A DNA stretch of 64,000 bases from Marisa cornuarietis (GCA_004794655.1 SMMW01000575.1:7760501-7824500), one strand, 5' to 3'; positions 39,048 to 51,440 are shown, numbered from the stretch's first letter. Notes: generated from the letters alone by a model not told the origin. Translations and numbers: made by a program.

Positions 39048-40066
39048 AAATGGGAATAGGTAGACCAAACAACACACAAGATTTTCTACTATTTATGGGA
39101 AAAAACCCTCGAAAATCTGTGGGTTTAGTTGCTCAGACGTTTTGCAAGAGAGCTATCATCTCACCAGAGTACAGCAGATGCATTTCCCACGCTAGGATGG
39201 CACAAAACTAAAACAAAACCAGAAAACAATAAGCCAAACAGAGTGCAATGGAAAACACTGTACTTTGTTTTTGTTTTGGCTTTTGTCTTATGATACCTGG
39301 CAATATTTTAAAACAGGAAAAGCAAATTCTAAAGACTTCCCTTCCCTGAACCACTAAAGACTCCTAGCAAGTCCAATCTTCATGCTCTAGCAATCAGTTC
39401 ACTGTTTCAAACTTGCTTTTACAAATAATTCTAAAAGTTCAAAGAATGAAATTTTTCTTGCATTGAATTGCATTGCATTCCAAAGAGTGAAATGTAGCCA
39501 GAGTAAGCCAGCACATCAAACACACATTCCTAGGTGTTACATTTTTCAACAGATTTTGTAAGTTTGGACGCAAGCTTACACCTATATTGCTAAAAGAACC
39601 TTAAGCTTTTTTGCAAATTGTTATCTTACAGCATATCTTTGCTGTTTTAAATAATACAGACTTTGATCAAAGTAAAACTTTGCAATAAAGAATGTACTGA
39701 ACAGCACAAAAAGCACTGGCATTGTCTGGACAGGAAAAAAAAGTCTTTCGTACATAAAGAATATCACGTATCTTAAATACATAACACTCTGTTTGTAAAC
39801 TGTTTGTGATGAAAAAAGAACAGTTTGATGGAAACATTGACAAGCTCTCAACAACAGCAGTGCAGACACTGCACTGTCACAAACTCAAGTGCATTATCAC
39901 AACCCTGAGTCATGGGTCTCACCACGACATGGCAGATTAGCTCTTGTAAGACTGTAGCAGGCTGAATAGCATTAAGGACTAGATTTACACAAGCTTTGTG
40001 TTGGGCACAGAGCAGCTGTTTGCAAAATGAATCCTGGGTGGTCAAGGTTTGAAGCAAGTGGTTTCT

Positions 40067-43000
40067 CTATTCATTCACTTTGGCCAAGGCCATAAGGGTG
40101 AAATTGATTTCATCAGGGTCCCTGGCCATGAACTCTCGCACAACCTTTACCGTGTCCTAGCAAATAATGAAAAAGAAAATTACTGTCTCTAACACACACA
40201 TGAGAATACATGCGCACAATATTGCATACAGGCACATTAGCCACAAAATTTAAAAATATTCTTCTCAGTCTATCAACAACTAATTATTATCTTGAAATAT
40301 TTATCATTAAAATGTTCTTATCATGATGTCAGTTTCTTTTAATTACTATTTCAAGCCACATGACAATTTCAAGGAAAGTTTAAGTAGGAAGTAGTGGTTG
40401 AGGAGGGATAGATCTTACGATGCCTAACATGGTCAAAAAGACAGAATTTAGTTTTAAAAAACACTACTTAAATGGTCTGAAGCAGCCTCTTCAACTTTTT
40501 GATTTTTGAAACCTAGTAAATGTGAAACAGTATGGCGTATTCATATTTTCCTCATGATTTGCTGTTGTGGGACAGCAAAGATGACATAGATGAGATAATA
40601 CTTATGGAAATATTAAATCTACTTTCATGTAGTTCAATAATCCGCGAATGGCCAAGCCTGCCAAAATACAGTACAGAGATACCAGGTAAAGTTACTACCT
40701 CAAGCAAAGTGTCAGAGCTGGTCTTGCCATGGTTGACTGGAGCTTCTTTACGTCCATCTGCATTAAATAAACTCAGGGTAAATTATGATTTTAGGGTACC
40801 AAAAAAACTTAACCTTATAGCATGTCTAATATTTATTTATATTCTCCAGATACTTTAAGATCATTTGCAACAATAAAGAATAGATGACAAAAGAAATACA
40901 CCAAACAGCATTACCCAGGAAATATAATAAAAATGAAATTTTCTCTTTGTAAAACTTTCCTTTTGAAGAATTTTTTTTCTAACAGGCAGTGCTGATTTCT
41001 TTGTGTTAACTGAAATAAAATGACTAGCTGTATGTGCAGGAATAAAGATTAAAGTGGAGACAACACAGATTTAAAAAACTAACATCCAAAGTAATTTGTT
41101 TAGTAACTTCTTAAGCTGTACTTCACATGAATGTGTATCTTCTGAAAACAAATTACACTAAAGACCATATGAAGGTGAAGTTCATTTTTACAAACATCCT
41201 TTCAGTAAATATTGATCATTAAAAAATAAGCACATTCTTGACCTTGTTAACTGGTGCTATTTTACAGCTGTTTTGCATGCAATTGCACAGACTGGTCAAA
41301 TTGCTTGATGAATTAATAGTACCCTTCATGCATCACTCTGCCACAGACTTGTTCCAAAATCAAAATTTAGCATCCTATTGTATATCTTTTTCTACTTGCA
41401 AGTACTAAAACGTTTGCTCGTTTGATGCCATGTCTGATGTTAGAGACATATTAGTTGATAATTTAATACAGATTTCTACTATATGAAGCTGGAGTGACAA
41501 CATAAAGGTCAATAAAACTATTTATTTCTAATGAAACATTGAAAACATCTTGCACATTTGATTTGCTTATAAAGTGCAAAATATGTTTAAAAAGGAAACA
41601 GAATAAAAGAGGAAACCTCAGTACTCTTCCGTTCAAATCTGACACAAATTTCCTCCATATCAGTTAACCCTAAATATATATTTTCTCTTATTTAACAGTT
41701 GCCAAAAATAGTTTGTAGCTTAGCATGTAATGGCTGCTGATCTGATCATTAATTTCAACTACCAAAAAAAATGACAACACTATGGGAAGTGCTTCTTTAA
41801 TTCTCTGTTTCTAAAAAAAAAAAAGAAAGAAAATTGAATTAGTTTTTAATATTTGTTTATAGCATGAACAGAATTTCTCTGAATTTCATGACCTGTGAGA
41901 TTTCCCACCAACCACCAAAATAGAAATAGGGACCGTGGATTTCAGATCAGTTTATTTTTTAAGCTCTTTCAACCCTACCAGACTGATGTACTGATTTTTC
42001 AGTAATTTCCGAATCTGCCGCTATACCTAATTTTCAGTACTTTGCCTAGTATGCGAAAAAATGCCTCACTAAGTACAAATAACCAACTGATCATTTTCAA
42101 AGCTCATGGTTAGCCATTGCAAATGCCTTCCCCCATGATTTTGAATTGACTTCAGAAAATTCACAATAAAATGAGCTGCCGATGAACCAGGCACTTAACA
42201 GGAAAGTGAAGTAGGTCTAGGCTTATCACAGTCCAACAGGTGATCGATACTTTGGTTGATTCTGACTCTGATGAGTCAGAATTTCATCAAGAATACATTT
42301 CTAGTTCAAGTGACACAGACAGTGCAAGCTCGAGTGAGAAGAAACTTGAACCTTACAGATCTTGAGCTAGATCGATAGTAAGAGAAGCGCAATCCTGGAG
42401 TGTCTTACAAACACAATTCATGCAAGAAGGTGAAGAGCAGCATCTGGTGCTCACTTTGGAAGAAGCACCTCTGTGTGAAACAAGGCTCATCCTACTGGGT
42501 GGATTGGCACACAAAGGTGGAATACTGGAGATAGATGAAAGGTAGACCTATTTTCTATAACGTCACCAAGTCCCATCGTATTCTAATTACTTGTTGGCAC
42601 GTAACTAACATTTTTCTATGTCATGTTGGTTTTTTTCTCTTTAATGCTCAGGAGCCCAGGTATAGGGGACAGTTAGATTCACGGCATCAGGTCTGGTAGG
42701 GTTAACCAAATGGCTCCGAGGCACAAAGAACATACAACAAAACATTAGCACTTTGTAAAACTGGCATACCTAAAAAAACCAAGCCATAAAGAATCTGAAG
42801 CAAGAAAATCCTAAAAGGCACATACTTTACGTGTGGCTTACCCATCTCATAAAGATTTCCATCCACATTGACAAAGGTCACAAAGTGAGGATTTACACTG
42901 ACTTCAGGTGAAGGTGCCTGCAGAAATAAAGCCAGTAAATAAACCTAATAAGCTTAACAACCATAATAGAATACAGTAACTCATCCATTTTAATATTTGC

Positions 43001-46000
43001 AAAGGAATCATTAAAATGCACTAGTAAAACACATCCATGGTTTTAGACGTTAATGAAACAGTGCATTGCTCAAAATGTATGCAGAATCAGAAAAACAAGA
43101 ATACTTTGTGTGGGGAATCCCAAAGACAATGTTTAAAGCAAAATAACCTTTTGGTAAAAGATGATTTAATAATGGAAATCTAAACATGAACTCCTCACCT
43201 CAGTGTCTCCTTCTTGGGCACTTTCTTCATGAGCTGATCCCATCTCCTGTCAGACACACAGATAAATGCACACATAAATATTTAGCATTTACCACAACAG
43301 GGAAAGCAGAAACTAAAGAAACCCACAAATAACCCAACTATCAAACCAAACAATTAGTACCATGCTAAAAAAATGTCAACCCACAAAGTACACACATATT
43401 CCTCCTCAATATACCTGTGTCGACTAACAAACAATGAAACTTAACGATTTTTTAGCCTTTTAACAGAAAGATCTTTTCATTATGATACCATTTCCAACTA
43501 AAAATGGGGGAGGAGGGGTTAAAAAAAAATATTTACATTGTTCTTAGGAGATGATCCGCATTTATAGTTATGTTATTATCTGGATAACAGTGTTATTCAA
43601 TATCTTTTGGATGACACATTTCACATGTTGAGATTTTGTACAAGCTTTTTATCCTTTACAATTAAAGCTGAATAAGAGAACATACCCCACTATAACTCCA
43701 ATTCAATCTCTTTGACAAAAAGGGAGCAATAAATTATGTATTAAAATAGTAAGCATTTTATGAAAAGATTTGCGATTTATGAAAGTAGTCAAACCTATAA
43801 GAATGTATAATTTTCCGGTATAGCAAAACAATTAACAGTGTCAAAATTTTTTGATGTAAAGATATTAATTAATATGGAAACACTTGAGCTCAACATTCTT
43901 GTGGGTAAATGAGTTTCTAGGCTCATGAAAAAATACCCTTTGATATAATCATAAGAATTATCTTTAACCATTTGATACTGTAATAAACAATTGTTCAAGT
44001 GGACCTCTTTTTAATATGTCAAGTCCCGCACCTGGTCATTTTCCAGAAATTTTGCTCTCTCTTCTGGATTCATGTTCTTTGTTTCATTGAGGAACTTGCG
44101 GAAATGTTTTGTTTCTGCAAAGGAAACTACGTATTAAGACTGAAGGGATCTCAGTTTCTTAGACATTTTGATATTTTTTGCATTTTTAGCTTAAGACAGC
44201 AGTTGTGAACTAAGAATATTTCTATATAGATATGTAAGCCCCGTAAAACCATTTCACCTGCACTGTTAATTAATCTGTGTTTCTCCAACAATTTATTTGC
44301 TTACTCTACTTGCAGGAGAATTTTAGCTCGCAAACAAAAATATTTTCATCATAGAAATTCACTTGATAGCTGGTTGACCTGTAGAAGCGAATTAGTGCAG
44401 TGAGTAAGCTAGATTCGTCTTTTTTCAACAAAACACAGATCATAACCATTGCTGCATTTGAAGGTGTTAATGTAATATGTAGGTGAAACAGATGGCATAA
44501 TTTGTTACCTGACTGTATTTCTGCCAATGTTACAAGAAAGCAACATAAAGCTAAAGTAATGTTTAAAATGTTTGCAGAACTGGAATTAATAGGTGTATAG
44601 CAATATGTATCACATTCTGGAAAATAAAGTACACACAATATGAGAAAAAAATTAAGAGCAAAAAATTTAGAACATGCTAATAATCAATTATATTTTTTCT
44701 TAGACTGGTAAATAATTCAACAGCTAATCATAAGCTATTCCTACTTTGCAAATAATAAACATGAATGTTTGCAGGAGAAATCTCACCATCAAAAGTAATC
44801 TTGTCTTCATTATTGGCAAGGGCATGCACCAATGCCATGGTCCCACAAGCATTGCCAATAGTCTGCTTTATGAAGTAAACACTCGGTGGATAGGAACTGT
44901 CAACTGTTCCGATTTCTTTGGTCTTTGCCTGCAGAACAAAAAATTTGATTTTTGTTTTCAAAAGACTTTTGTATTTAATATAGGTAATAAGAATGCCAAT
45001 AAAAACAGGAAAAGTAGAACATTCAATCCTACTATCAATTTATAAAATTGGCTCCCTGAGACTATGTCAATAATTACCCTCCATCCATTTTAATTTATAA
45101 ATAAAAAGCTACACAATTAGTACATTTTCAGTCAGTGGGTACAGCAGCATGACTGCTGCCTGTGGTCGAGGCACCATCATCAGCATTTCTTCGTCCAATC
45201 CATAGACATCCACAAACTGCCAATTGTCACTTGCTCCAAGATTCTGGATATACTGTTCATAAAAGAAAAGCTGATGTACAACATAAATGAAATACCTGTT
45301 TTCCTTAAATGTGAATTGTAACTAACAATCATTATTCTTATTCCCCAGAGAAATTGTGAGTTTATTCACAATGTGAAAAGAGAATCCTCAAAAACGATGA
45401 CAAGATACACATTACAGTTCATGGTCTGTATCAATTTACTTTTCATATTAATGATATTAAGCACATGTTATTAATATTGTAATGGTTTTTTTTAAATGCT
45501 AATTTAGCTTGCTAGCAGATGCCTTAATGCCGCGGTTCTCAACCTGGGGGGCGCGCCCCCCAAGGGGGGCGCAAGCTGCTGAAAAGGGGGCCGCAAAGGC
45601 GGTGACTTTCTCATATCTCATATAGGTATTAGTGGTTAAGGGGGGCGCGCGGACGTACCTTTATTCGTCTGGGGGGGCGTCACAAGTAAAAGGTTGAGAA
45701 ACGCTGCCTTAATGCTTTGGAACAGTAATACTGAAAGCTAAATAAACTGTAGTTTCTTTCCTCCTTAAAAAATCTTGCCAGAGATGTTTACAATAAGCTG
45801 ATATTAAAATTCACTATACACTTTATTACTATATCTTCATTTAATGCTTAGACGATTTAATTTATATGCCTCATGTCAAACATAAAATTGATTTCTACAG
45901 TTGTGGAGACATTAGGTGAAAAGGTAGGGAAAGGAATCTTATTAGAAATTTCTGGATCGTATTTACTGAGGGATGACAAATGAAAGCAAAACCGATAATT

Positions 46001-46638
46001 TAAAGCTGGTGATTGTCATGCAAGGAATTGCGAATTTTGTGACATGCTTTACAGGTAACGGTGTTCATAACTAGGTTTCCTTTATTTATAATTTCCATTA
46101 CAGCAAATTGATCCCACACAGCATCAAACCGGCTATGAGATTTAAACAAATGTATAATGGTTGACTGGTGCGAACCTAACACAAGAAATGTTTTTCTATT
46201 TCATAATGTTTATCGAAAACTGATTCCGATGTCTGGCAGGTCTACGCAAGAAAATGTTAATTTAACGCATTGCCCGTTATTTATGTTTGACACTGAAACT
46301 TATACGCTTAACTAGCCGAATGATTATCATATTTAAAATACTGCATTGCGCAGTACAACTGCAGACATCTCATTTTCATGAGAACGCGCCGGGCTCAGGT
46401 CACAACACCCTGGAAGAACAATTGCAGACGACAACCGAACCAGCTCAAACACCCACCTTGTTTAACACCTGAAACACAAATAAAACACAGAGTCAAGATT
46501 GAATAATGCCCCAAAGAATTACTTTCTTTTTTACTGAACGTTACCTATGCTTTTATACACACATTTGGCTCAAAAAACGTGTATAAAAATACTTGCCTTT
46601 GGATTTGACTCAAGCGGGATCCAACGCTGTGACGCCAT
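40067..46638 (-). CDS. UCHL3: Ubiquitin carboxyl-terminal hydrolase L3 (peptidase C12), nine coding exons
   Basis: Cytosolic cysteine deubiquitinase of the UCH (C12) family; the family releases small adducts from the C-terminus of ubiquitin (UCHL3 also acts on NEDD8). Coding exons on the minus strand: 46638-46597, 46468-46457, 45252-45124, 44928-44787, 44114-44032, 43246-43199, 42917-42842, 40757-40699, 40156-40067 (including the stop). All junctions keep frame; acceptors end in AG and donors start GT, except intron 1 (GC). The join gives 226 residues (human UCHL3 has 230). Visible motifs: N-terminal [23 protein letters not shown]; oxyanion Gln83 and nucleophile Cys89 in [10 protein letters not shown]; His163 in NPHFVTFV; Asp178 in DGRK. 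The acidic stretch at about 137-155 is where the family has its crossover loop. The start has a minus-strand CCAAT motif 8 nt upstream. A possible poly(A) signal lies at 38810-38815, which would imply a 1.2-kb 3' UTR (inference). UCHL1 is less likely given the ...VPRPxxAVxLLxP motif and overall match. Confidence 0.95.
41973..42701 (+). mobile_element. piggyBac-like non-autonomous element with transposase N-terminal remnant
   Basis: 729 bp in intron 7 of UCHL3. The ends are inverted: CCCTACCAGACTGATG at left and CCCTACCAGACCTGATG read from the right. The right flank is TTAA (42702-42705), the piggyBac target, and the left flank is TCAA, one mutation away. Inside, about 42243-42360 reads [20 protein letters not shown], the acidic Ser/Asp-rich style of piggyBac transposase N-termini, and then hits a stop. 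Catalytic parts are absent. Confidence 0.8.
45530..45706. mobile_element. hAT-like non-autonomous element (MITE) with perfect 8-bp target duplication
   Basis: A 177-bp GC-rich island in intron 2 of UCHL3. The ends are inverted repeats (CCGCGGTTCTCAACCT at left; CAGCGTTTCTCAACCTTTT read from the right). It is flanked on both sides by CCTTAATG (45522-45529 and 45707-45714), an 8-bp duplication diagnostic of hAT transposition. Inside is a 16-bp perfect palindrome (45546-45561). No coding capacity. Confidence 0.9.
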
Positions 46639-46733
46639 GTTGCGATTGGTGAACCACGTGGTACTTCTTATGGCCCTAGGCGCGGTCAAGGCTATGTCAA
46701 GGCGAGGCTGTTGCCTATGCCCTTATCACATGA

Positions 46734-47059
46734 ATAATAATAATAGTGAAGATTTTTATAGCGCATATTCACACTCATAGAGAGCATGCTCTTAGCGCTT
46801 AAAACGAGGAAGAGACGTGGACTAAGTAGATACAGAACAAAGGGGACGAAAGAAAACGACAGTACTGACAAAACAGAAAACAAAAGGCATCAAGTAACAG
46901 GAACAGAAAAATATAGTGATTCTGCGAGAAAGATGGGTAAAGTAGCAAGAGGGAAGGGGGGGGGGTAAGAAGGACGAGCATTGTGCGGACTGTGTTAGGA
47001 GAAATGCTCAAGGAAGAGGTGCGTTTTCAGTGCAGATTTGAAAGATTCAGTTGTAGGAA
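46734..47059 (+). repeat. Dispersed repeat family A, long copy 2, next to the UCHL3 start
   Basis: Matches the copy at 8757-9093 from GAAGATTTTTATAGCGCATA to GGAAGAGGTGCGTTTTCAGT, and extends slightly further. Its left edge is about 96 bp upstream of the UCHL3 start codon. Confidence 0.85.
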
Positions 47060-48569
47060 TAATTATATTCGACTTCTAACAACTCTCTGAAATCTTTTCA
47101 CGCGTCATTGTGTGTGTGTATGTGTGCGTGCATGTGTCCTTGTGCGTGCGCATATTTTCGTTTGTTTGCGATACTAGAATTTATTTATTCATACTTTTCG
47201 CGTATTTTAACACATCTATACTTCTCTCTGTTTCTGTGGCTGACATTGCTTTCTGTGTCAGTCGCGTATGTATACTAAAGTTTCAATAAAAACATTAATA
47301 TATTATATATATATATAACACTATGATATTACACACGATTATATGCGTGGTTTTTTTTTTTTGCTTAGCTTATGGATGGCTTTCTTGATGTACAATTAGT
47401 CCATTATAAAATCTGTCTTTTAGGTGTACTTGTTTTTTTTTCCTAGGCTAATAAATCTCTTTCCTTCTATTATTTTCCATTCAATGATCTAAGTATTATT
47501 TTGATTTTTTTATTCATAGGTGTGGGGTGGTTTATTAGCTTGGAAAGCATTTTCAGAAAGATGACAACCCGCTCCCCCTTTAAAAAACATTAAAAAAACA
47601 GTAGGTGGTAGAAAATTAATTGAATTTGTTTTAAAGTTTTGTAAGTCGAATTAGGACAGATAGGTAAAGGGCTTCTCTAGGACTAGTAAGCTATAGGCTA
47701 TCTCCCCTAATTCGGCCTATAAGAAGGGAAAAAGTCACAAAATAAAGTGAAAAGCTCAATAAACCCTGGCATGCATAACCGTGGGTGTGTATATGTTTGC
47801 TGTTTAAGTTCCCATGGGTGTCACACCTCGAAATGTTCGATAAACCCTGGCATGCAGAAATCGTGTAGAAAAAGCTAGAATGCTGTGCCTCAGTCAGTCA
47901 GTCAGTCAGTCAGTCAGTCAGTCAGTCAGTCAGTCAGTCAGTCAGTCAGTCAGTCAGTCAGTCAGGTCAGAAACCCAGATTAGTAAGCGTCACATTGTGA
48001 AGACACTCGGCCCTCTGGTGAGAGAAAGAACGCAGATGGGTGAAACCTAAATGCAAAGAAAAATACGCCTACAAAAGAAGAGGCAGATGGAACAGGATAA
48101 ATTATCGTTGGAGACTAAAGTCGAGAAGAGTTGGGTTAACACCTTGATAAAGATCGACAGCAAAATAAAAAAAGCATAAAGACTAAAAAGTTAAAAATAC
48201 AATAAGTAAAAAAGTTTTTTAAGACACACTTTTATTTGAAATCTAGTAAAAGTAATAACATAATTTTTTTCCTGAGGACTCGAAATTTTCTTTAATACAT
48301 ATACCTTAAAATATAAAAGTGTGAGGGGCACTCTTGGAACACTGGGGCCCCTCACACTTGTGTATATGAGATAGAAGAAGGGATCGCGTAGTGAGACAGC
48401 AGGAAGGCTTCTCGCTAACTCAGGACCCTTACCAGTGATGGTAAGTAGAAAACATCTGTCTTCTGGAACCTTCTCGCAGATGACAAGGCTGGAGCCGATG
48501 GACTAAACACTGCAACGACTTTGAGAATTCCATGTTGAAGACAGACCGAGACATCGCCAAAGAGATCAG
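47060..48569. other. Non-coding spacer
   Basis: T-rich stretches and the CAGT array only. Confidence 0.5.
47889..47966. repeat. (CAGT)n microsatellite
   Basis: About 19 uninterrupted units. It is preceded by a duplicated AAACCCTGGCATGCA (about 47761 and 47843). Confidence 0.95.
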
Positions 48570-48740
48570 ATTGCAATCAATGAACCTGTAGACTTATCCA
48601 CTCCAACGGGAAGAGGATGAACTGGCCGCATGTAGTCTAAAAGGAGCGAAGTCTCCTGTGGTCGACAAGTCTGAGTGGAGCTGCTCAAGTCAGAGACCAC
48701 GAAGGAAAAGGACAGCCATCACTGTGCGCGTAGTGGGACA
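48570..48740 (+). pseudogene. Possible upstream fragment of the same LINE
   Basis: A frame reading REEDELAACSLKGAKSPVVDKS resembles the segment before the reverse transcriptase core in LINE ORF2 (…LKxGKSPGVDN…). It lies about 1.2 kb before the main relic, with unrelated sequence and a (CA)n tract between, so the LINE may be split by later insertion. Weak support. Confidence 0.4.
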
Positions 48741-49278
48741 GCCACAGACTTCTATGTCTGTGGGCACAGCGCTGACTAAACTCGCGTCCGCTGTATACAA
48801 GCTGAACTTATTGACAGGCAGCTTCCGGTCTCTTTGTTTTAAACCCGCGAGCATAATAGAATTCTTCGATACTGAAGAAATCTTCTTAGAAAGTATGCTT
48901 TGACATATATTTTTAATATATGAATCATAATGTAAAATATCTTTGCTCAAACAGAGCGTTGTATGGTAGTATATGCATTGATTTTAAAGTCAAGAAGATG
49001 GTTATGTCAGCAAGCTCTCGCTCTCTACATCATTATCTTTCTGAGTGGTTAAACAGCGAGTTCGTTTCTTAATGAATTTATTTCAGGATTAATTCAGACT
49101 AAGGGTCTAACGAACGTACCTTAAACTCCATTAATTCTGTAACACATTTAAATCCTTATTTATTTATGTTTTAACATGTTGTTTTAACATATTCACATCG
49201 TGCGTTGTGTTAGCTTATTTTATCAAATTATTTAACATATTATAAGAGACTTCATATTAGAATAGATCACTTATTATC

Positions 49279-49279
<1 letters not shown>

Positions 49280-49356
<77 letters not shown>
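49280..49356. repeat. (CA)n microsatellite
   Basis: About 38 uninterrupted CA units, lying between the two LINE fragments. Confidence 0.95.
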
Positions 49357-49360
<4 letters not shown>

Positions 49361-49859
49361 GGTGCGCGCACGCGCTCTCTTACTATCTAGTACGAACAGT
49401 TTCAAGACACCAGTGTTGAATAAATCGATTATTTTTACGTCTATGAATCTTTTATCTGGCGAAGAAATTCTTATAGCCACTGAAAAAGTGAATTATTCTA
49501 AATATAAACGTTATGTTTGAAATGTCTGGAGCAAATAGTCACTCTTTCAATGCTAAAACTGGAATCACGATTTACAGCTCTCACAAGAGCTTTTTCCCAG
49601 TCTTGATTGTCTAGTCTTTGTATGCGGAAAAATGATAAACCTTTGTGTCGACTTTTGCATGAAGAGCAGCCTGGAATCGCTCATCTAGTGCCTGGCATAT
49701 CAAAATAATTACGACTGTAGCTCTGTGACACACTGTGCAAAGTAAAACCGGAAAAAGCTAAGCAACGACTGAGTCCAGCGCATGCGCATCGCAAGTTATC
49801 TGTTCTCGCGCTTGAGCTGCTAGTCCTACTCTGTTTAAAGTCTCTGCTCACGTGTGGTG

Positions 49860-50965
49860 GAAGAGATAGGGACGATACTAATCACACCGTGTCGGAAAAT
49901 CTGGAAAAGCAAAAAGGGGCCAAAAAAATATGTTTCACACTTTTCCCAAAAGAAAGGCAACAACAAGAAATGCCAGGGCTATAAAACAATAAGCCTGATC
50001 AGTCACCCGAACAAGGTTATGTTGAAGGTGATTCAAAACCGCCTAACCCCTATGAAAGGAGCTACTAGCACAAGAGCAGATCGGATTCAGAGCAGGCAGG
50101 AGCACAGTTGAACATATCTTTAACAATCGCATCCAGTAACATCTGCAAGGATTTCTACCGTACTTTCACTGACTTAAATAAAGCTTTTCACAGAGTCTGG
50201 CACGTGATGCGGAACTTCAGCATGGAGGAACCATTTAAGTGACGTAGGAAGGTCCAGAAGCTCAGTGCTCCTTAACAACCACGTGGAAGAGTTCTTCCCG
50301 ACAACGGTTAGCGTTCGCCAAGGCTGTCTTTTGTATTCAGTGCTGTTTTAAACAAGAAATGCTCCAAGATGACAACGACGACGACGACGGCGGCGGCGGC
50401 GACGATGATGACGACGATGGGATTTGTATAACGTATTTCCCCACACGGAGGCGAGGTCGATGCGCTTCACAAGAGACCAGGGGCAGCGTGTGAAAGAGGC
50501 CGTGTGATGTAGACGTGACAATCACTTAAATACAAGCACAACATACATAAAGGAACATGCACCGGTTAGCAATACAAGAACATGAAGGAATGCAAAGACA
50601 GGAGTGTGTGTGTGTGGGGGGGTGGGGGGTGGGGGGAGGACAACAGAATGTCTCCATGTCTATCGGCGGGAGGCCACTATGTAACCTACGCTTTGCAGAT
50701 GACATCGATCTGATGACAGGCAGCAACAGTGAGTTTCAGGACCTCACAAACAGGTACGCAGCTTTGAGTACCTGAGCGCGACGCTCTGCAAGGACGGCAG
50801 CTGCAGACATGCGCCGCAGGATCACAACTGCAACAGGAGCGGTGACCAGACTGAGCAGAATATGGGACAGCAGAAACACTAGCTTCATTACCAGATACAG
50901 GCTGTACAAGTCCCTCATTGTCCCCATCCTCCTGTCAGTCATGGACCTTGCCCCACGAGATCTTG
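49860..50965 (+). pseudogene. Non-LTR retrotransposon (LINE) reverse transcriptase relic
   Basis: Reading across frames gives the reverse transcriptase blocks in order: KKGNNKKCQGYKTISLISHP (about 49960-50020), FYRTFTDLNKAFHRVWH (about 50150-50200), VSVRQGCLL (about 50308-50335), SMSIGGRPLCNLRFADDIDL (about 50655-50715, with the F/Y-A-D-D active site), and YKSLIVPILL (about 50905-50935). Stops, frameshifts and two simple repeats (GAC/GGC at 50369-50420; GT/G-rich at 50606-50640) interrupt it. No intact frame remains. Confidence 0.85.
50369..50420. repeat. (GAC)n/(GGC)n/(GAT)n microsatellite inside the LINE relic
   Basis: Trinucleotide runs interrupt the reverse transcriptase reading frame. 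Confidence 0.9.
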
Positions 50966-51214
50966 TTTGGAGATCAGCATGCGCGTTTGAACTGATTCCG
51001 ATTTTTTTTTTTAAAGGAGAGGAGAAAATTTCTTGTCAAAATTGCCCCCAAAGTACTGAGGCTTACAGAAGACAATACATTTTTTTCGTGGAACTGCCAT
51101 GATGATGTCCATTTGTAATGCGCAGGTATCCATTCAGAAGAATGCTCATTGCGCAGCAAAAACAGAAGAGAAGAAAAAAACAAAATAACAGGAAAGTAAA
51201 AATTAATAAAGACA

Positions 51215-51440
51215 GAAATGTTACTTGACTCTTAAAGTCCGTCTTAAATAAACAGATGGGTCTTCAGTCTTTACCGAAACGTGGTTGCTGAAGTGATGGT
51301 GGACACTGAGGATGGCAGAGCATTCCACAGCTTAGGTGCCGCGTTTTTGAAGGCCCTGGCTCCAGTACGCTTATTGTTTATGTCTTCCGCTGCAGGGAGA
51401 CAGAAGCGTGACTGGGGACTGGGAGCTGGGAGCTGGTAAG
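51215..51440 (+). repeat. Dispersed-repeat-like segment downstream of the LINE relic
   Basis: GGTCTTCAGTCTTTACCGAA followed by GCAGAGCATTCCACAGCTTA is a pattern common to moderately repeated marine-invertebrate sequences. It resembles the tail of family A (GTGCGTTTTCAGTGCAGATT). No second copy occurs in this window, so repeat status is inferred. A short duplicated GGGAGCTGGGAGCTGG follows. Confidence 0.4.

Larger units (their letters stand above)
35796..40066. other. Downstream flank and possible 3' UTR of UCHL3
   Basis: AT-rich from about 36.5 kb, without microsatellites. The minus-strand transcript may extend to a candidate AATAAA at 38810-38815. The inverted SINE lies within. Confidence 0.4.

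Noticed and set aside
40532..40858. 108-codon plus-strand frame
   Set aside because: It is antisense to exon 8 of UCHL3, whose splice sites and family match are clear.
46597..46601. Alternative GT donor four bases into intron 1 (AAGGCAA|GTATTT)
   Set aside because: It would add 4 nt and break the frame into the 12-nt exon, whereas the GC donor keeps it.
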